This document shows positions 1 through 22,223 of a stretch of DNA of 64,000 nt, in pieces (position 1 is the first letter of the stretch; the number at the start of each line of letters is the position of its first letter). Source of the DNA: Limanda limanda (taxonomy: Eukaryota > Chordata > Actinopteri > Pleuronectiformes > Pleuronectidae); NCBI RefSeq assembly GCF_963576545.1, contig NC_083655.1, positions 1,900,922-1,964,921 of the forward strand, given 5' to 3'. The position numbers were made by a program, and so were the translations under genes. A model generated the notes under the pieces. That model ran no database searches. It was given only the letters and a program-made list of their open reading frames with translations, and had not been told where the DNA came from.

Positions 1-859
1 TGGTGGAATATATCATTGTAGACGTGGTGCATGGATAACTGCTGAAAAAGAACAATAAACTTCATCAAGCCACTTGTGTCGGTGAACTGGATGAATTAAG
101 ATATTTAGAATCTATAGATGATGTTTAGTCTTGAGTTTCACAATAAGAGACGTTCAGGACTCAACGCAGCCACTTTTATTTCAGTATATCTCACTGTTTA
201 TCGACTCAATGCTCCACTGACATTAAAACTGATCTGCAAAAACTGGCCTGAAGAAGGAACTTTTACGTAAACAGCTGAAGATATTGATTAGAATTTAACA
301 CATGGGATCTTTTCAGTCAACACACGAATGAATACAAATAAACTAATTCATGTTTTAGTCACATCATCACTGAAATAAAACCCAAACTGTACTCAGAGAG
401 CATGAGCATAGAAGGTGTAGTAATTATAATAAGCTTTACGAATAAAAACACATTCAAAATGTAATAAAACAAATAAAAACATAGTCATAAAAGAATACAT
501 TTCCTAGACGTGACATAAATAATTTAAATACTGGTAGAATTTTAATATTTGAAGTATTTGCAGATATAAACAAACATACACGCCCTAAAATACCAAACAG
601 TGAATTAAGTAGTTTCAAATATTAAAATCAAGCCTGAAAATGTCTCTTACATGTTAATTTATTAATAAGAATAATCCAATAATATCATAATAAATCCCTA
701 AATAGCGAATAATCTGCCAAAAGAAACATATCGATAAATCAATCAATGTTCTTTATAAGTTTAGTTCACAGCTACACTTTGAAAAGAGGAACTTATACAA
801 ACATATAAATATAATTATACTCGTGTCTGTGTTTTTTATTTTGATTCTCTACAGCTGCG
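1..859. other. AT-rich intergenic sequence without a recognised gene
   Basis: The stretch is AT-rich with stop codons in all frames. I see no exon-like open frame, tRNA or terminal inverted repeat here. It lies upstream of the GC-richer first exon of bclaf3 and is probably intergenic or promoter-distal DNA. Confidence 0.5.
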
Positions 860-1156
860 GATTTGCACATCCGCTGGTTTTATTGTGAAAAGGCCGCAGC
901 GGGAAGTGGTGAACCGGACGTTTAACTTATAAATGAAGAATTGAAGGTTTCCGACATTTTTAAACTTCGCAGGAAACGTCGTCGCGTCTGTTCGCATCCG
1001 GATCCTGTTTGTGGATAAACACGTTTTTAATTTAACATCTCAAACGTTTGCTCTTCGCTGTTTTATCGCGCTTGTCCTCGCTGTTGCTAACGTTAGCTTT
1101 GTTAGCGTTAGCATTGTTAGCGTTAGCCGCGTTAGCCAACACTAGCGGGGCCTCGG
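860..1156 (+). promoter_or_regulatory. bclaf3: Probable promoter and non-coding first exon of bclaf3
   Basis: Base composition changes from AT-rich to CpG-containing over this stretch, as expected for a vertebrate promoter and 5' UTR. A strong splice donor (CGG|GTAAGT) lies at 1156/1157. The next acceptor upstream of the bclaf3 start codon is at 1953/1954, so an untranslated first exon ending at 1156 fits. The segment 1085-1145 contains several copies of GTTAGC, a short direct-repeat cluster in the presumed 5' UTR. The transcription start was not determined. Confidence 0.45.
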
Positions 1157-1962
1157 GTAAGTACACTGCTCAGCGTTAGCTTAGCTTAACTAGCATTGGT
1201 GTTCAGTTGCTATTAAATGGTATTAAAATGTGTTATTACATAAAAATGTGTTAAGTTGTGACTGACGTAGAAAGTGATCCAGGTCTTTAACCTGGTTGTT
1301 ATTCTTCCGGTTGATAAACACACATGTTTAGTTAATCTGCTGCTGTGTAATGATCAGTTAATATAATTATATTCAAACAAAATATATCTATTGTAGTTCC
1401 AGGTCTTATTGACTAATGGTTCATTTACGTTTATTAAACTTCAGATTAAAAATATCAACACAGCAATATAAAGTCGAACCTTAAAGAAAACACAAGATTT
1501 TAGTTTACAGTAATAACCAGTTGTGTCATTATTTACATAATTAAACTGGTTAAAGATTCTGTAATATCGTAAATCTGCTCCTCATGTTCAGTTGTGCAGC
1601 GCTTTAGTTTGAAGTGTTTTTGTCAAACAGGCTTATCAAACTTATACACATCACAGCGATATGATGCAGGAAGTTATTAACTTAATCAGTAAACTAGGAT
1701 GTCACTCAATATTGTATAGAGACAGAATATTAGAGACAAGTCTAAATCTTGAATAGATAGATCACTTTATATCTGCTGTTTGTTGCTCTTCAGACTTTGA
1801 GGATTATTCAGTTTTCTTTACAGAATTAACAGAATGATGAAATAATGATGATGATAATAAATTGGGCGACAGTTCATCGTTAGTCGTTAGTTAACAGATG
1901 GTTCTTGATAAAGCAGAGAATTAACTGAACGTAAACTTCTACTTTCTTTGAAGGTGGAAAGA

Positions 1963-4900
1963 ATGTCACGACCGCGGTCTCCTAACTACAGGTAAACACA
2001 TTGTCAGAATATAACGTTGAATATATTTGTGTTTTCAATTATAATAATTTTAATAATCAGTTTCAAAAGTGACGTAGTTTATTTTTTATTCAGGAGGTTT
2101 CCATGGCAGGAATCCAGCTTTGATCCTCATAAAGTCCTCTCGGACCCGGAGGAGAATCCACACAACAGGAGTCACCGCCTCAGAGCGAGTCCTGAAGAAG
2201 ACTGGGGCTTCGACAGGGAGGAGAGGTACCCAGAAGCTCAGAGAAGATCCCCTCCCTCTCCAGAAGACCTTTTCCAGATTGAGCATCAACGCCGTCCAGA
2301 CGTGGAGAAGTTTTACAACCGAGCGTCTTCGCCTCACTACGATGTGAGAGCCTACGAGGGTCGCAGGCCTTCGCCACCCCGCGGTGTCGGAGGCGACAGC
2401 GATAGACGCAGGGAAGGGTTTCAAGACCAGAGTTATGATAACAGGGGGAGGGTGCCCCACTCTCCCCCGAGTTTGGTGAGGGAAAGAGTGCCAGCGAGGT
2501 CTCAGGCGGACCCCCAACAGAGAGAGCCGGGGGTGGGCTGGAGGGAGGAGCAGAGCCGAGGCCCAGGGAGGTTCAGAGACCTCAGAGACCTCAGTCCGGC
2601 TTCGAGAACAGACGACCAGAGAAGTGGAGCAGCTAGGGAGAGAGGTAGGAGGAATTTACAGGGTCCCAACAGAGACCGACAAAGGGAGGAGCCACATCAA
2701 GAGAGGAGCCCCCCCTTTAAAAGGCTACGGAGGGAAATGGATGACGCCGAGCACCCTGGGTAAATTTCAAGCAAAATGCATCGCAGCACTTTCCAAGAAG
2801 GAAGAATTCAGAGGATTCTCATCTTTATTTTCCATAGAGCAAAATCCTTCACTCTCTTTCGTCATTTCTTATTTTCCTTCTAACTAATCGTACATGTTGC
2901 ATGGCTTCAAGTTGTCTTTGTTTGCCGGCTCTTCTGGCTCTTAAACATTTCTGCATGTTTCCTGTCGTACGTTCTCTAGTTGTTAATGCGAGCAGCAGCT
3001 GTAGTCTTTAAGAATCCTGCCACATTGGTAACTATCGCTATGACAAAGACACAGAAAAATCCAAAGCTAATGTCAAGTGTTGATTTAAAAGCAGATGTGA
3101 AGATGGACATTCCCATGAATCATTGTTGAACCATGTCACCTCCTCTTATGCTGTCACAGGTACAGGAATGAGGAGGAGTTTGGGGAACAGCGTTACTCGG
3201 TGGCGACGCCCAGAGATGGGTTTGGAGGAGACACTCAGGGGAGCCTTCCCCGTGGAGATGTCCGACCCTTGAGACCACTTGTCATTGAACATGATCACGG
3301 TATCGTTAATGTCAAACAATTGCCGCAGTGGGAACAATTTGCCAAACGCAGAGATCTTGAGTTTAATCGACAGAGGAGTCCCCGCCCACAAGGCTCCTCG
3401 CAGGAGCGCTTCAGGACGTCGGACTCACGGTTGGATGATCGGGAAGACGTGAGAGGAGGCCGCTTTCAAGATAATTGGAGAGATTCCAACTATGTTGAAT
3501 CCCAGAGGAGCCCTGTGCCGCAAGACAGACCAAATACCATGAGATACGGTAATCAAGATGGGTCTTTGAACCCCAGGGGGAGAGGTGGTCCTCGTCCTGG
3601 GAGAGGGAGGTTTAATCGTGGACAGGTCGGAAGGGCCGGACCACTCCGGACTCAACCACGTTCACAGCAATCCTCCCAGGGATACCAAGATCTTCCTCAT
3701 GGAGAGCAGAGACCGGGATATCGACCCTTCAGAGAAGAGGGAAACAAGGATCCCATGGAAGGGGGGGCTCGCTGGTCCGGAGAAAACAGACTTCAGAACA
3801 GACCCCGGAGTCTGGAGCAGCACCTGCTGAGGGATGACCTGGACCCCAAAATGCCCCGTGGATGGAGTGAGAAGAAAAGCAGTAACATGGCCGCTGGGAA
3901 GGAGGAAACGTTAACCATCAAAGTAGACATGACCCGACCCATTAACCAGAACAGGTAGAGTATTTTTTATTACAACTATCAGGGGTGAGAGGTGGAAGTT
4001 CACACTTCTTTGTCAGCTCATGAAGCGCTGCTGCAGGAAGAGGAAAGAAACGACCGGGTGAGAGACTGAGAATCCACCTTTTCATCCAACTGGATTCAGT
4101 GTCGTTGATACAAACACTGATGTTGGCCCATTTATATGATGTACTTTGGCAGAAGATTCTTCAAGTGACTAAATATCTTCTCACAAAGGTAAAGTTGCCC
4201 TTGCATGAAGAAGTGACGTGGCACCAGAAAGAGCTGCTGTTCAAACTGAAGACTCAGGTCATGCTCTTCATCCTAAAGAAACCGATCTGGAGCTGAGCTT
4301 TGGGAACGTGACCATGGTGTCGTCTTTTCAAATGAAGACAGGTTCCATTAGAAAGAGATTTCAGCTGCATCGGATTCTTTGTGAAAGAGATGAACTACTC
4401 AGCACTTGATAGGTTTGGGAGAGTTACCTGAAAACAAAATGCACAGGTGAAGACGGACCTGATGATCGGAGACGACAGGAAACCTGAGCAGCTCAGGATG
4501 ACTTCATTCACATTCTGCTTTGTCAAAAACAAAAAGGAGCACGAACAGGACTGAAGTTCTTCCTTTATTGGTGACATCAGTTGGAAAGAAGGCATATGAC
4601 AATATTTGAGGAGAGGCTCCGGCACTCGAGGCAGCAGGTTCCAGCTCCACTCATCACCTTTCATGTCGGATCTTCACAGGATTCCAGAAGAAGCAAGAAT
4701 ATAAAGATCTCCGTCTACCGGGAGGAGGAGTGAGCTGCAGCAACGGACCATCACTGTGTCACTGTGACCTGAAGTGAAACCAAAGAGCCCTTTGATAAGA
4801 CCGGACCCAGACTGATTCCTCGTCACTCTAGTTATTTACGCTTAAGCTGCTGTGACACACACTCAACACTTCTTCTCCTAGAAGTAGGTGTTGAAGGATT

Positions 4901-7900
4901 GTTGCTGTGTCATCACCCAGTAAAGTGGAGTTTGGTGCAAACTTCCAGATCAAGTATTTGGAGTTTTTGGAGCCACTTTGACTGGAAATGAAAAACTGTC
5001 CCTGTGTCACCTTGAGAAGACATTTTTGCAGATGAGCAACATCAGTACTCGACACATCTGTGTATGAGACAACAATGATCCCTTCGTGTGAGCTCCTGAT
5101 GGATGCTGCACCTTCTGCCCCTCGTGTGACGTCCGGCCACCGACTCCTCTGAGGAACAGTCGGTGTTCAAGTCATGAGGCGTAAAATCCTGGAAAGACTG
5201 TCACCCTGTATGTTACAGAGGAGCATTCCAGCAGTGGAGGCACAGACGAGGTTGATCGGTGAAAACATGGATGTTCAGATGTTCACGTAACTCGTGTCTA
5301 CAGAAGAGGAACCAGGAAGTATTTATGGATGGATGTTTCAGTGCTCTGCGAAGAAGACGACCACGGTTTGAGAGTGTAACCAGAAGAAAACATCTGACTT
5401 CACACAATGCTTCAGAGGGTTCTTTTGAAGAGCATGTTCACAGTGATTGGTTATGAGCCACGTTGGAAGAACACAGCACAGGTTGGGAAATTGTGGAAGA
5501 ACCGGGAGTGTTTCTGTTCATAGTTGATCCAAATGAGCAGCTACTGGAACCAGCTCCTGGAACCAGTGTCATTTCGGAAAGAGGATCCAAAGCATGTTCT
5601 CTCCAGGGCTGCAGACACATGTTAAGAAAAATATGTACAACTAAGGAGGAGTCTTCACGTCCAGAGTGAAAATAACTGAGATGGAAATGAAACGAGCTTC
5701 ACCAGCTCTGTCGACCAAAGTAGCTGGTAATTAAGGAAACATGCCAACCACTCATTTCTTGTTTTTGTTAAACAGCATAAATGTGAATTCATACCAGAAG
5801 AAACTGCAGCAGTGAACAATCTACAAAAAGGAGAAAATAAAGCTGTCAATATGGAGGATTCTAAATTGAGAAATTGCAGCATCATGAAGATTTGATGTTC
5901 CAAACATGAATATCAGTTTTTTTTAAAGAAGAAATTGAAGCCATGAAGTTTAATGAACCCTAAGTGATGGACTTGAAGCAACATCTGTGCCGTGAAGAAG
6001 AGAAATCAAAAGATCCTGGAACACGTACTGTTGCTCAGGCCATGAACGTAATGTTCAATGCAGATAAATGGAGGAAACTTCTGCCTCATCAGTGCCGTTT
6101 GGAGGATAAAATGGATTCTACACCCATAGATAAATATCATTACAGTGGAGAGGAATTGAATCTATTGGCAAAAACATGGAGAAGTCGAGACATCGTCAAA
6201 TCTGTAAAAAGGAAAATTTGAAGTCACGAACAGAATCGATGCCGACAAATCAAACTGTGTGTCAAATTTTGGATCGGAAAAAACGACACGAGTATCAAAT
6301 GAAATGCTGAAGATCGTGTTGGGCGACTGGAGTCCCCCCCCCTGTGAGGATCAGTGGTTTGAACTGAGTCACACTGAAGATCTGATAAAAACAAGAGCAG
6401 AAGTGTGAACTTTCACCCGACCTTTTAACTCACCTGTCTGTTTTAAAGAGGTTTAACCTGGTTTCACATGAACCACTAAAAGAGGACGAATCCGTATGAT
6501 TTTGTGCGTTAGAGGTCGACCCTCCCTCTCTCTAGTTAACAGGGTTTTAGTTAGTGTTGTATGTGGATCCTGTGAAAGGTAAGTGTCGGGTAAGGTAAAG
6601 CTGTTTGTGTTTATCTTCTTCAGCTCATACGTGTGAGTATTTCAGCTAAAATATTCAAACTCACTGAGAACAGATATTTATTTTCCCCCGGCCACAGTAA
6701 TTAGTGGCCTCACGCTCTCATGAGGACGTGAGTCATTGTCAGCTCCGAGTTCTACAAGGAAACTGTCAGAACTGCAGTTCATCAAATACCCAGAATGATG
6801 TCACCAAACAGCACTTTTCAGCTGTTCAATCCAAATTTCCTGTTTTATGAGTGTTTACAAACTGGAGATTTCTTAGTCCCATTAGCCAGTAAATAAAAGC
6901 TTGTCATTTGTCCTCTGTGTATTATTTCATCATGTTTTTAACCTTCATCTCCCACCTCCTCCTCCTCCTCCTCCTCCTCCTCCTCCTCCTCCTCCTCCTC
7001 CTCCTCCTCCTCCTCCTCCTCCTCCTCAGCAGCTTGCCCAGTTACTCCACAGAGAGGCAGCTCTCTTTAGATCTGGTCAACGTTGGGCGGCAGCGTCTGG
7101 ACTTCCTGCCCATGCTCGAGCACTCGGGCACATATCAGGAGACGGCCGTGCACACTGGGACGTTTGCCCAGGAGATCATCACGCTGGTGCACCAGGTCAA
7201 AGGTCAGCACAGCGCCCACCGGTCTTATCTGTACCTGTCGGGATTTAACCTTTGGAACCAGGTCACCTCATACAACCACATTTTAGTTCTCTCAGTCCAG
7301 ACTCTTATTTGGATCTGCACCAAATCGCACACGATCATAAATATCAGTTCATTCAACCTGACTTTTTATTTTCACAATCACAATCCTCCTTTGTGGAAGT
7401 AGTGATCAACAGTTGGCGAATTATTTTAGATCTTTGCAGAATGTATTTTATTATAACTGATTGCAAAGCACATGGAACTTCCACAGGTCGAACACAGCAC
7501 AAGGTTCCTTCTGTAAACTAAACAAATAATAGAATCTTCCACAGTTTTTCATATCGATGTTTGTGAAAAGGCTCCTGACGGCCACTACTAGCTGATATGT
7601 TTTTGTGAAGCTTTATATTGTATGATATGTATAAATGAATAAGTGTTCTTGTCTGTGCTTGCAGAACAATATTTCCGAGATGACGGCCTCACCCTGAACG
7701 AGCGTTTCTCAGTTCCTCAGACCAGCAGCTTCTCTGAGGAGGAGACGGTGGAGCTGACGCTGGATGAGCGGTTCAGCTCAAACCGGTGCGTCCGGAAGTT
7801 TCTTGTTTTCAGTCATTCTACTGGTTCTCATGTATTGTTGCTGAACATATCACAAAAAAACCCCCCACTAACATCAAGCTGAAGAGTAATATTGAAACAG

Positions 7901-9823
7901 GAAGTTGTGTTTTTCTCCTCTGCAGAGGCTTCAGTCTGAACATGAAGTCGCTGCATGACGACGATGAGCCTCTGTTCTCCAGACTGGAATCCATGCAGGT
8001 CATTAAACGACTCTTTCTCTCAAAGCACCGTGGCTTCCTGGAATCTGACTGTGGATCAGCAGAGATAATTGTCGTTCTATGGGAATTTTCCAGATGAATC
8101 CACGAGTTGATTGTTTTGCGCTGACGTTGTGTTGACAGGGTTTGAACCAGCAGCTGGTGCAAGACCCGGGCGACCTGAGGCACGACCTGGAGAGGAGGAG
8201 GCAGGAGAGACTGGAGGGGGTGATGGTCACAATACCAGGGGGGGGTATGTCACAGCGCTCCCTGGGTCAAGTCAGGTGAGCCAACGTTTTCATGTTTCAC
8301 TCTGGTCTTCAACCGCTCGGGTCAGTGTTATGATCTTAACTTTTAATAACTTCATTCTTCTGCCTCTTGTCATGTTTGTGTCAGTGAGCCAGAGTTCATT
8401 GACGACATGTCTCCGCTGGAAGACGACAGATTCTCCACTTGGCCAGAGGAGCAGAGCAGGAGACAAGAAGGCAACATGGTGAGTGTTAAAGATCTGTGTT
8501 AAGGTGGGGACGATATATGCTGCTCTCAGATCTGCACTGAAGACAAAACATTCTCCTGAATACTTCTGGATGTGAGAACATCAAATGTCAGTCAGTTGCT
8601 CCAGATGTTCTCAAGAGTTCTGTCAGAGTGAGTCCTCGTGAGAAAACAGCAGGAAAGTTGACGGAACACGACAACAAAACACGTGACTGACGTGAAACTG
8701 AAGAACACAAACATCTCAGGATGAAGAAGAGGAGCCGGACACGTAGAAGACGAAGACGTCCACTTTGAAACACGAGGAGATTCCAGATCTTCTGGTGATG
8801 AGGACGACGCTGGTGTGGAGGAGCTGGAAACAACAACACTGATCTGTCCACAGCAGAGTTTATACGTCATGTCCCGCCTCCTGCTGCTCTACAGGCTCCG
8901 CCCCTCGCCTGGATGTTCCTGTTTTGAACAAGTCAGACCCGACAACCTGCTGCTTCTGCTTCACAAACACTAACTACACAACATGTACACACACTGTTTT
9001 ATATAGATCATGTCTGAAAACCGATCCAGTCATCAAACTGACTCAAGTCTTTTTCTCCTTTTTTCTTTAGGTACCAAGAAGAGGAGCTTCGTTCCGACCG
9101 AGCGCCGGCCCCCAACGCAGGAACAACCGCTTCATTAACCAGTCTGGACCAATGAGGCGACAGAACCACCGCAGCAACCCTGCAGGTAAACCATCAACAC
9201 CACTGAAATCTGAAACTGTTTAACAGTCACCATCAAGTACCCGTTTGAGACCAAAGGCGCCAAATACAAAATCTGCTTCAGCATCGCTCCCTTCACTTAG
9301 TTTTTCAGCCATCATCTAACACACAAACCACATTTCCCATCATGCATTTCACCTCTCCTGTGTTCCAGGGACTCACAATGTGTTTAAACAGTCGCACTTT
9401 GAAAATAATGACATCGTGGAGGAGATGCACTCGTCTCATCCTGTTCTGTTGTCCATGTTCTGTTGTCCATGTTCTGTTGTCCATGTTCTGTTGTCCATGT
9501 TCTGTTGTCCATGTTCTGTCGTCCATGTTCTGTCGTCCATGTTCTGTCATCTCTGTTCTGTTGTCCATGTTCTGTCATCTCTGTTCTGTCATCTCTGTTC
9601 TGTTGTCCATGTTCTGTTGTCCATGTTCTGTTGTCCATGTTCTGTCGTCCATGTTCTGTCGTCCATGTTCTGTCATCTCTGTTCTGTTGTCCATGTTCTG
9701 TCATCTCTGTTCTGTCATCTCTGTTCTGTTGTCCATGTTCTGTTGTCCATGTTCTGTTGTCCATGTTCTGTCGTCCATGTTCTGTTGTCCTTGCCCTGGA
9801 TCCCTCTGACCTCCTCTCTCTGA
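1963..9823 (+). CDS. bclaf3: BCLAF1/THRAP3 family member 3 (bclaf3), 11 spliced coding exons
   Basis: Coding exons by splice-site and frame: 1963-1991, 2094-2759, 3160-3954, 7042-7202, 7665-7785, 7926-7998, 8139-8275, 8385-8478, 9071-9185 and 9369-9823 (stop 9821-9823), plus an upstream non-coding exon; all junctions keep one frame. The product would be 881 aa. It begins MSRPRSPNY and is rich in Arg, Ser, Gln and Asp, as expected for this nuclear, mRNA-processing-related family. The block from Ser497 (SYSTERQ, then FAQEIIT..HQVK) and the later LRHDLERRRQERL stretch match human BCLAF3 as I recall it. The acceptor at 2094 could instead be 2097, costing one Arg. The last exon runs straight into a 14-bp minisatellite and stays open to 9820, so the true C-terminus is uncertain: the repeat may be translated or an unseen donor may precede it. 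Intron 3955-7041 shows no other gene. Molecular function is poorly defined. Confidence 0.85.
6955..7027 (+). repeat. (CCT)n microsatellite abutting a bclaf3 splice acceptor
   Basis: About 24 uninterrupted CCT units end 14 bases before the AG of the acceptor at 7041. The repeat therefore occupies the position of the polypyrimidine tract of the exon starting at 7042. Confidence 0.9.
8590..8845 (+). repeat. Diverged copy of a dispersed, coding-like segment, in a bclaf3 intron
   Basis: The stretch around 8698-8830 resembles the segments just after the tails of both HHLA2-like genes (37,200-37,460 and 45,240-45,520). Shared words include CAGGATGAAGAAGAGGAGCC and GAGGAGCCGGACACGTAGAAG. One forward frame reads VEDEDVHFETRGDSR, close to VEDEDVNLERRGGSR in the other copies. 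It may be a repeat or a transposed piece of a receptor-gene 3' end. It lies in the intron between the exons ending at 8478 and starting at 9071. Confidence 0.6.
9442..9790 (+). repeat. 14-bp minisatellite with 126-bp higher-order periodicity
   Basis: About 25 units of a 14-bp motif (TGTTCTGTTGTCCA and variants with TCGTCC or TCATCTC) lie head to tail. The variant order repeats every nine units: the first TGTCATCT at 9545 recurs at 9671, 126 bp later. Because 14 is not a multiple of three, each unit is read in all frames. No unit contains a stop on either strand, so long open frames appear everywhere. It sits in or next to the last bclaf3 exon. Confidence 0.9.
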
Positions 9824-10402
9824 TTCTCTCCTGCTCACAGGTCCGACCTGGTGACCTGGTGACCTGGTGACCCGGCGCTGGAAAAGTATTTCCTTTGGAT
9901 GTTGCAGATTTTCTTTTTTACTGATGACACGTCTCATAAAAACCAGCCAGTTGAAGTTTGTTGAGCCGAATTTCGGGCTTAATCTAGCCAGTGTTGATTC
10001 TGATCGACGGCACAATGTTTGGAAGAAACCCGACGCTTGTGGAAGCAGCGGATTTGATTTAATGTGAAACGTTGAAACCTGCAGAGGTTCACCGTCTTGC
10101 CTCTTTCTGTTTTTTTGCTTAACATTTCATTTCTCTTCATTAATAACTTAAGTGGATGTATTTAACATTTTAAATCACAATTTAGCGAAATTAACCCGAA
10201 GAATCAATGAAGATGACACTGAAAACCTCCTCTTTGACCGAGTGAGGTTTGGGATCCTGGTCGTTCAGATGTCAGGGAACTCGTACATGTGAAGGTTTCA
10301 CTTCTTTTAGATGTTTATCTGTTTCTGTACAGAATGATATTACAGTAAATCAGCCTCTGTGACACATGAGCTTCACCTGCTGCTCCTCCTTCTTCCTGTC
10401 TG

Positions 10403-10408
10403 AATAAA
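10403..10408 (+). promoter_or_regulatory. Polyadenylation signal AATAAA, bclaf3
   Basis: This AATAAA lies about 580 bp after the proposed bclaf3 stop codon. It is followed by a T-rich stretch near 10,425. It is the best candidate for the 3' end; the region 9824-10,402 would be 3' UTR. Confidence 0.6.
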
Positions 10409-10439
10409 AACACTTGTACAGTTGGATTTTCTCTGAGTT

Positions 10440-11450
10440 TCTTTCGCGTTTTAAAAATCTATCTTGTTGCTGAATGGTGAATCCAGGTTTGGGATGATAT
10501 AAATCCAGAAAGTGTGTTGTACTTTATTTTGTCCTTAACAGTTACATCAGTGTTTTTGTTTAGAGTTCTAGTTAAATCTTGCAAAGAAAAGAGTAAAATA
10601 TCTGCAGAAGCTTTATTAAAAAAAAAAAAAAATCCAGTATTTGAACAAACATGTTTTAAAATCTGTTTATTTCAAACGGGTGAAAATTCATAATAAAAAA
10701 ACGCAACAGTTGAGTTTTTCAACACTTGTGACACATTTTTCATGATTTGTTCATCGGAGGAAAGTTCAACTATCGTTCAGTTTAAAACCTTTAAATGTTG
10801 AGGATCACTTTACGAGCTTCAAAAACTGGTTCACAGCAACTTACGCTTTCAGAATAAAACTCACATATTAACATCACAGATAATCACAGCTCCCCTTGTT
10901 CCCTCTGTCATGAAGACTGACTTATAAAAATACGTGCACATCATTTGCATGAAGCAGCGACGCAAACCAAACAAGAGGTTGAGAACTGTTTGCTTTTAAG
11001 GCACAAGAGACGATAACATCTTTAGACCTGACATGAAACCGAAAAAATATAAGTTTTGAACTTTTAAAAGTTCAAAGATAAACAGTTTATTGAAATGCAA
11101 CTTGCACATTGTTTGATCTAATGTTCCCCAAACATTGTAGTGTGCATTACCCAGTGTTTCCCACAGGCTCATTTATCTATTATTTATTCTACAGGTGGAT
11201 TTTGAAAGGAAGTGAAGAAACAGTTGTAAAAGTAAAAGCCATTTAAAGCTTAATTTATTTAGACATAGAAAAAAAGAAGTGTTTTGTGTTTTAACCATAA
11301 TCAAGCTTTTAGCATTTTCCATCTATTTAAGCACCTGAAGAAAGTTTGTCTTTAATAAAAAGTCCTTCAATGAGGAACGAGACACGTTCAGGAGCCGTCC
11401 TGTCGGCCATCTTTGTTTTACAGTCTAATGGAAACAGGTCAAGGTCGTGA
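10440..11450. other. Intergenic spacer between convergent bclaf3 and liph-like genes
   Basis: The spacer is AT-rich with an A14 run near 10,618. I see no exon, TIR or RNA gene. A TTTATT at 11,458 (AATAAA on the minus strand) is a possible polyadenylation signal for the lipase gene, about 420 bp past its stop. Confidence 0.5.
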
Positions 11451-11881
11451 GAGACTCTTTATTTTCTCTATTTTCAAACTAAAACATGATTCTATGTTTC
11501 ATTAAACCTTGAAATCACTGAAACTTATAGATGTAAGTGTATAAAATATTCCACATGGAGTGTGTTACTTCTGTGTGTACACTGTGTGTACTCAGTGTGT
11601 ACTTGTACTGACAGTTCCCTGCAGTTACAGGTGTGTGTTTCCTGACCTCAGTCTCTTTAACAACACGCTGACTTTCCAATAACCAGAAGTTCTCCTCAGC
11701 AGCAGATTGTTCGTCTTCATCAGCCAAGCGAGGAGGCTGCCCCCCCCCCCTCTGGGGTCCCCCGGGGGTCCACCTGGGGCCGGGACCCCCCCGCAGCGCC
11801 CAGGGGACGTCTGGGTTTCCTCCAGCAGGTTCAGGGGTGAGTGGAGACGTGTTCCTGCAGAAGGAGTCTGTGGCGAGGGCG

Positions 11882-21531
<9,650 letters not shown>

Positions 21532-21559
21532 CCTTCCTCCGACCACCAGAGGAAAACAG

Positions 21560-22215
21560 GGAGTGAAGGAGGTGAAGAGGAGGAGAGAGACAAGCTCTCA
21601 GTGCCGAGGGAAGGAGGTGACTGAGGGAGGGAGGGAGGGACTGTTGGGGAGATAGAGAGAAAGAGAGGGAGGAGGGATAAGAGGGTCTGTTTGAAGAAGG
21701 ATGGAGAGGTGGAGACAACAAGAGAGAGGAAGATAACATCTCTGAGTTATTCATATTTTGGTGGACCTCTTGAGAAGTTAAAATATGTTGTTTATGAGAT
21801 GTTTATGGACTTTGGTAAGAATGGTGAGATTGAAGAGGCATCGGAAATGTGAAGTGACGAATCTGTTGTGAGGAATGTGCTGTACTCTGTTACATGTCTG
21901 TGACTGTATTTTATTTTACTTATATATATTTATTAATTTTTTTTGTTTTAATTTAGTTTAAACTAAATTAGTATTTCCGTTGTAATTTGTTGTCCTTCTT
22001 GAATTAATGTTTTAATCATAACTTAGCAATTTTTTTGATATTTGTATTATTTATGGTCATTTTATGCTGCCATATGTTCAGGTTGGGTGAGGTTGTTGTA
22101 TATATGTGAATTGATGTAAATTTATAAAACCAATAAATATATGTTTAAAAAAAAATATTGTGGTGGACTGTTTTATACATACTATCCTTATTGCTTAGCA
22201 TGTTGTGTATCATGT
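21560..22215. other. Upstream region of the liph-like gene, no gene seen
   Basis: The first 170 bp is purine-rich (GGGAGGGAGGGA near 21,625) and may hold the lipase 5' UTR and promoter. The rest is AT-rich with no exon or RNA gene that I can recognise. Confidence 0.4.
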
Positions 22216-22223
22216 AAAAATAT

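Noticed and set aside
5964..6221. 85-codon frame in the large bclaf3 intron
   Set aside because: No family match, no matching splice sites in phase with the neighbouring exons, and similar short frames occur by chance in this intron.
9230..9800. CRISPR-like array
   Set aside because: Units are 14 bp, directly abutting, with no spacers, in a vertebrate genome. The compound array at 59.2-61.0 kb was rejected for the same reason: its spacers are CA repeats.
9305..9870. Minus-strand frames of the MDNRTWTTEHGQQN type
   Set aside because: The 14-bp minisatellite is open in all six frames; only the plus frame continuing the bclaf3 exon has any support.
9841..10067. An extra last bclaf3 exon after the acceptor-like CTGCTCACAG
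   Set aside because: No acceptable donor was found between 9369 and 9840, and its frame has no recognised similarity. It is kept only as an alternative.
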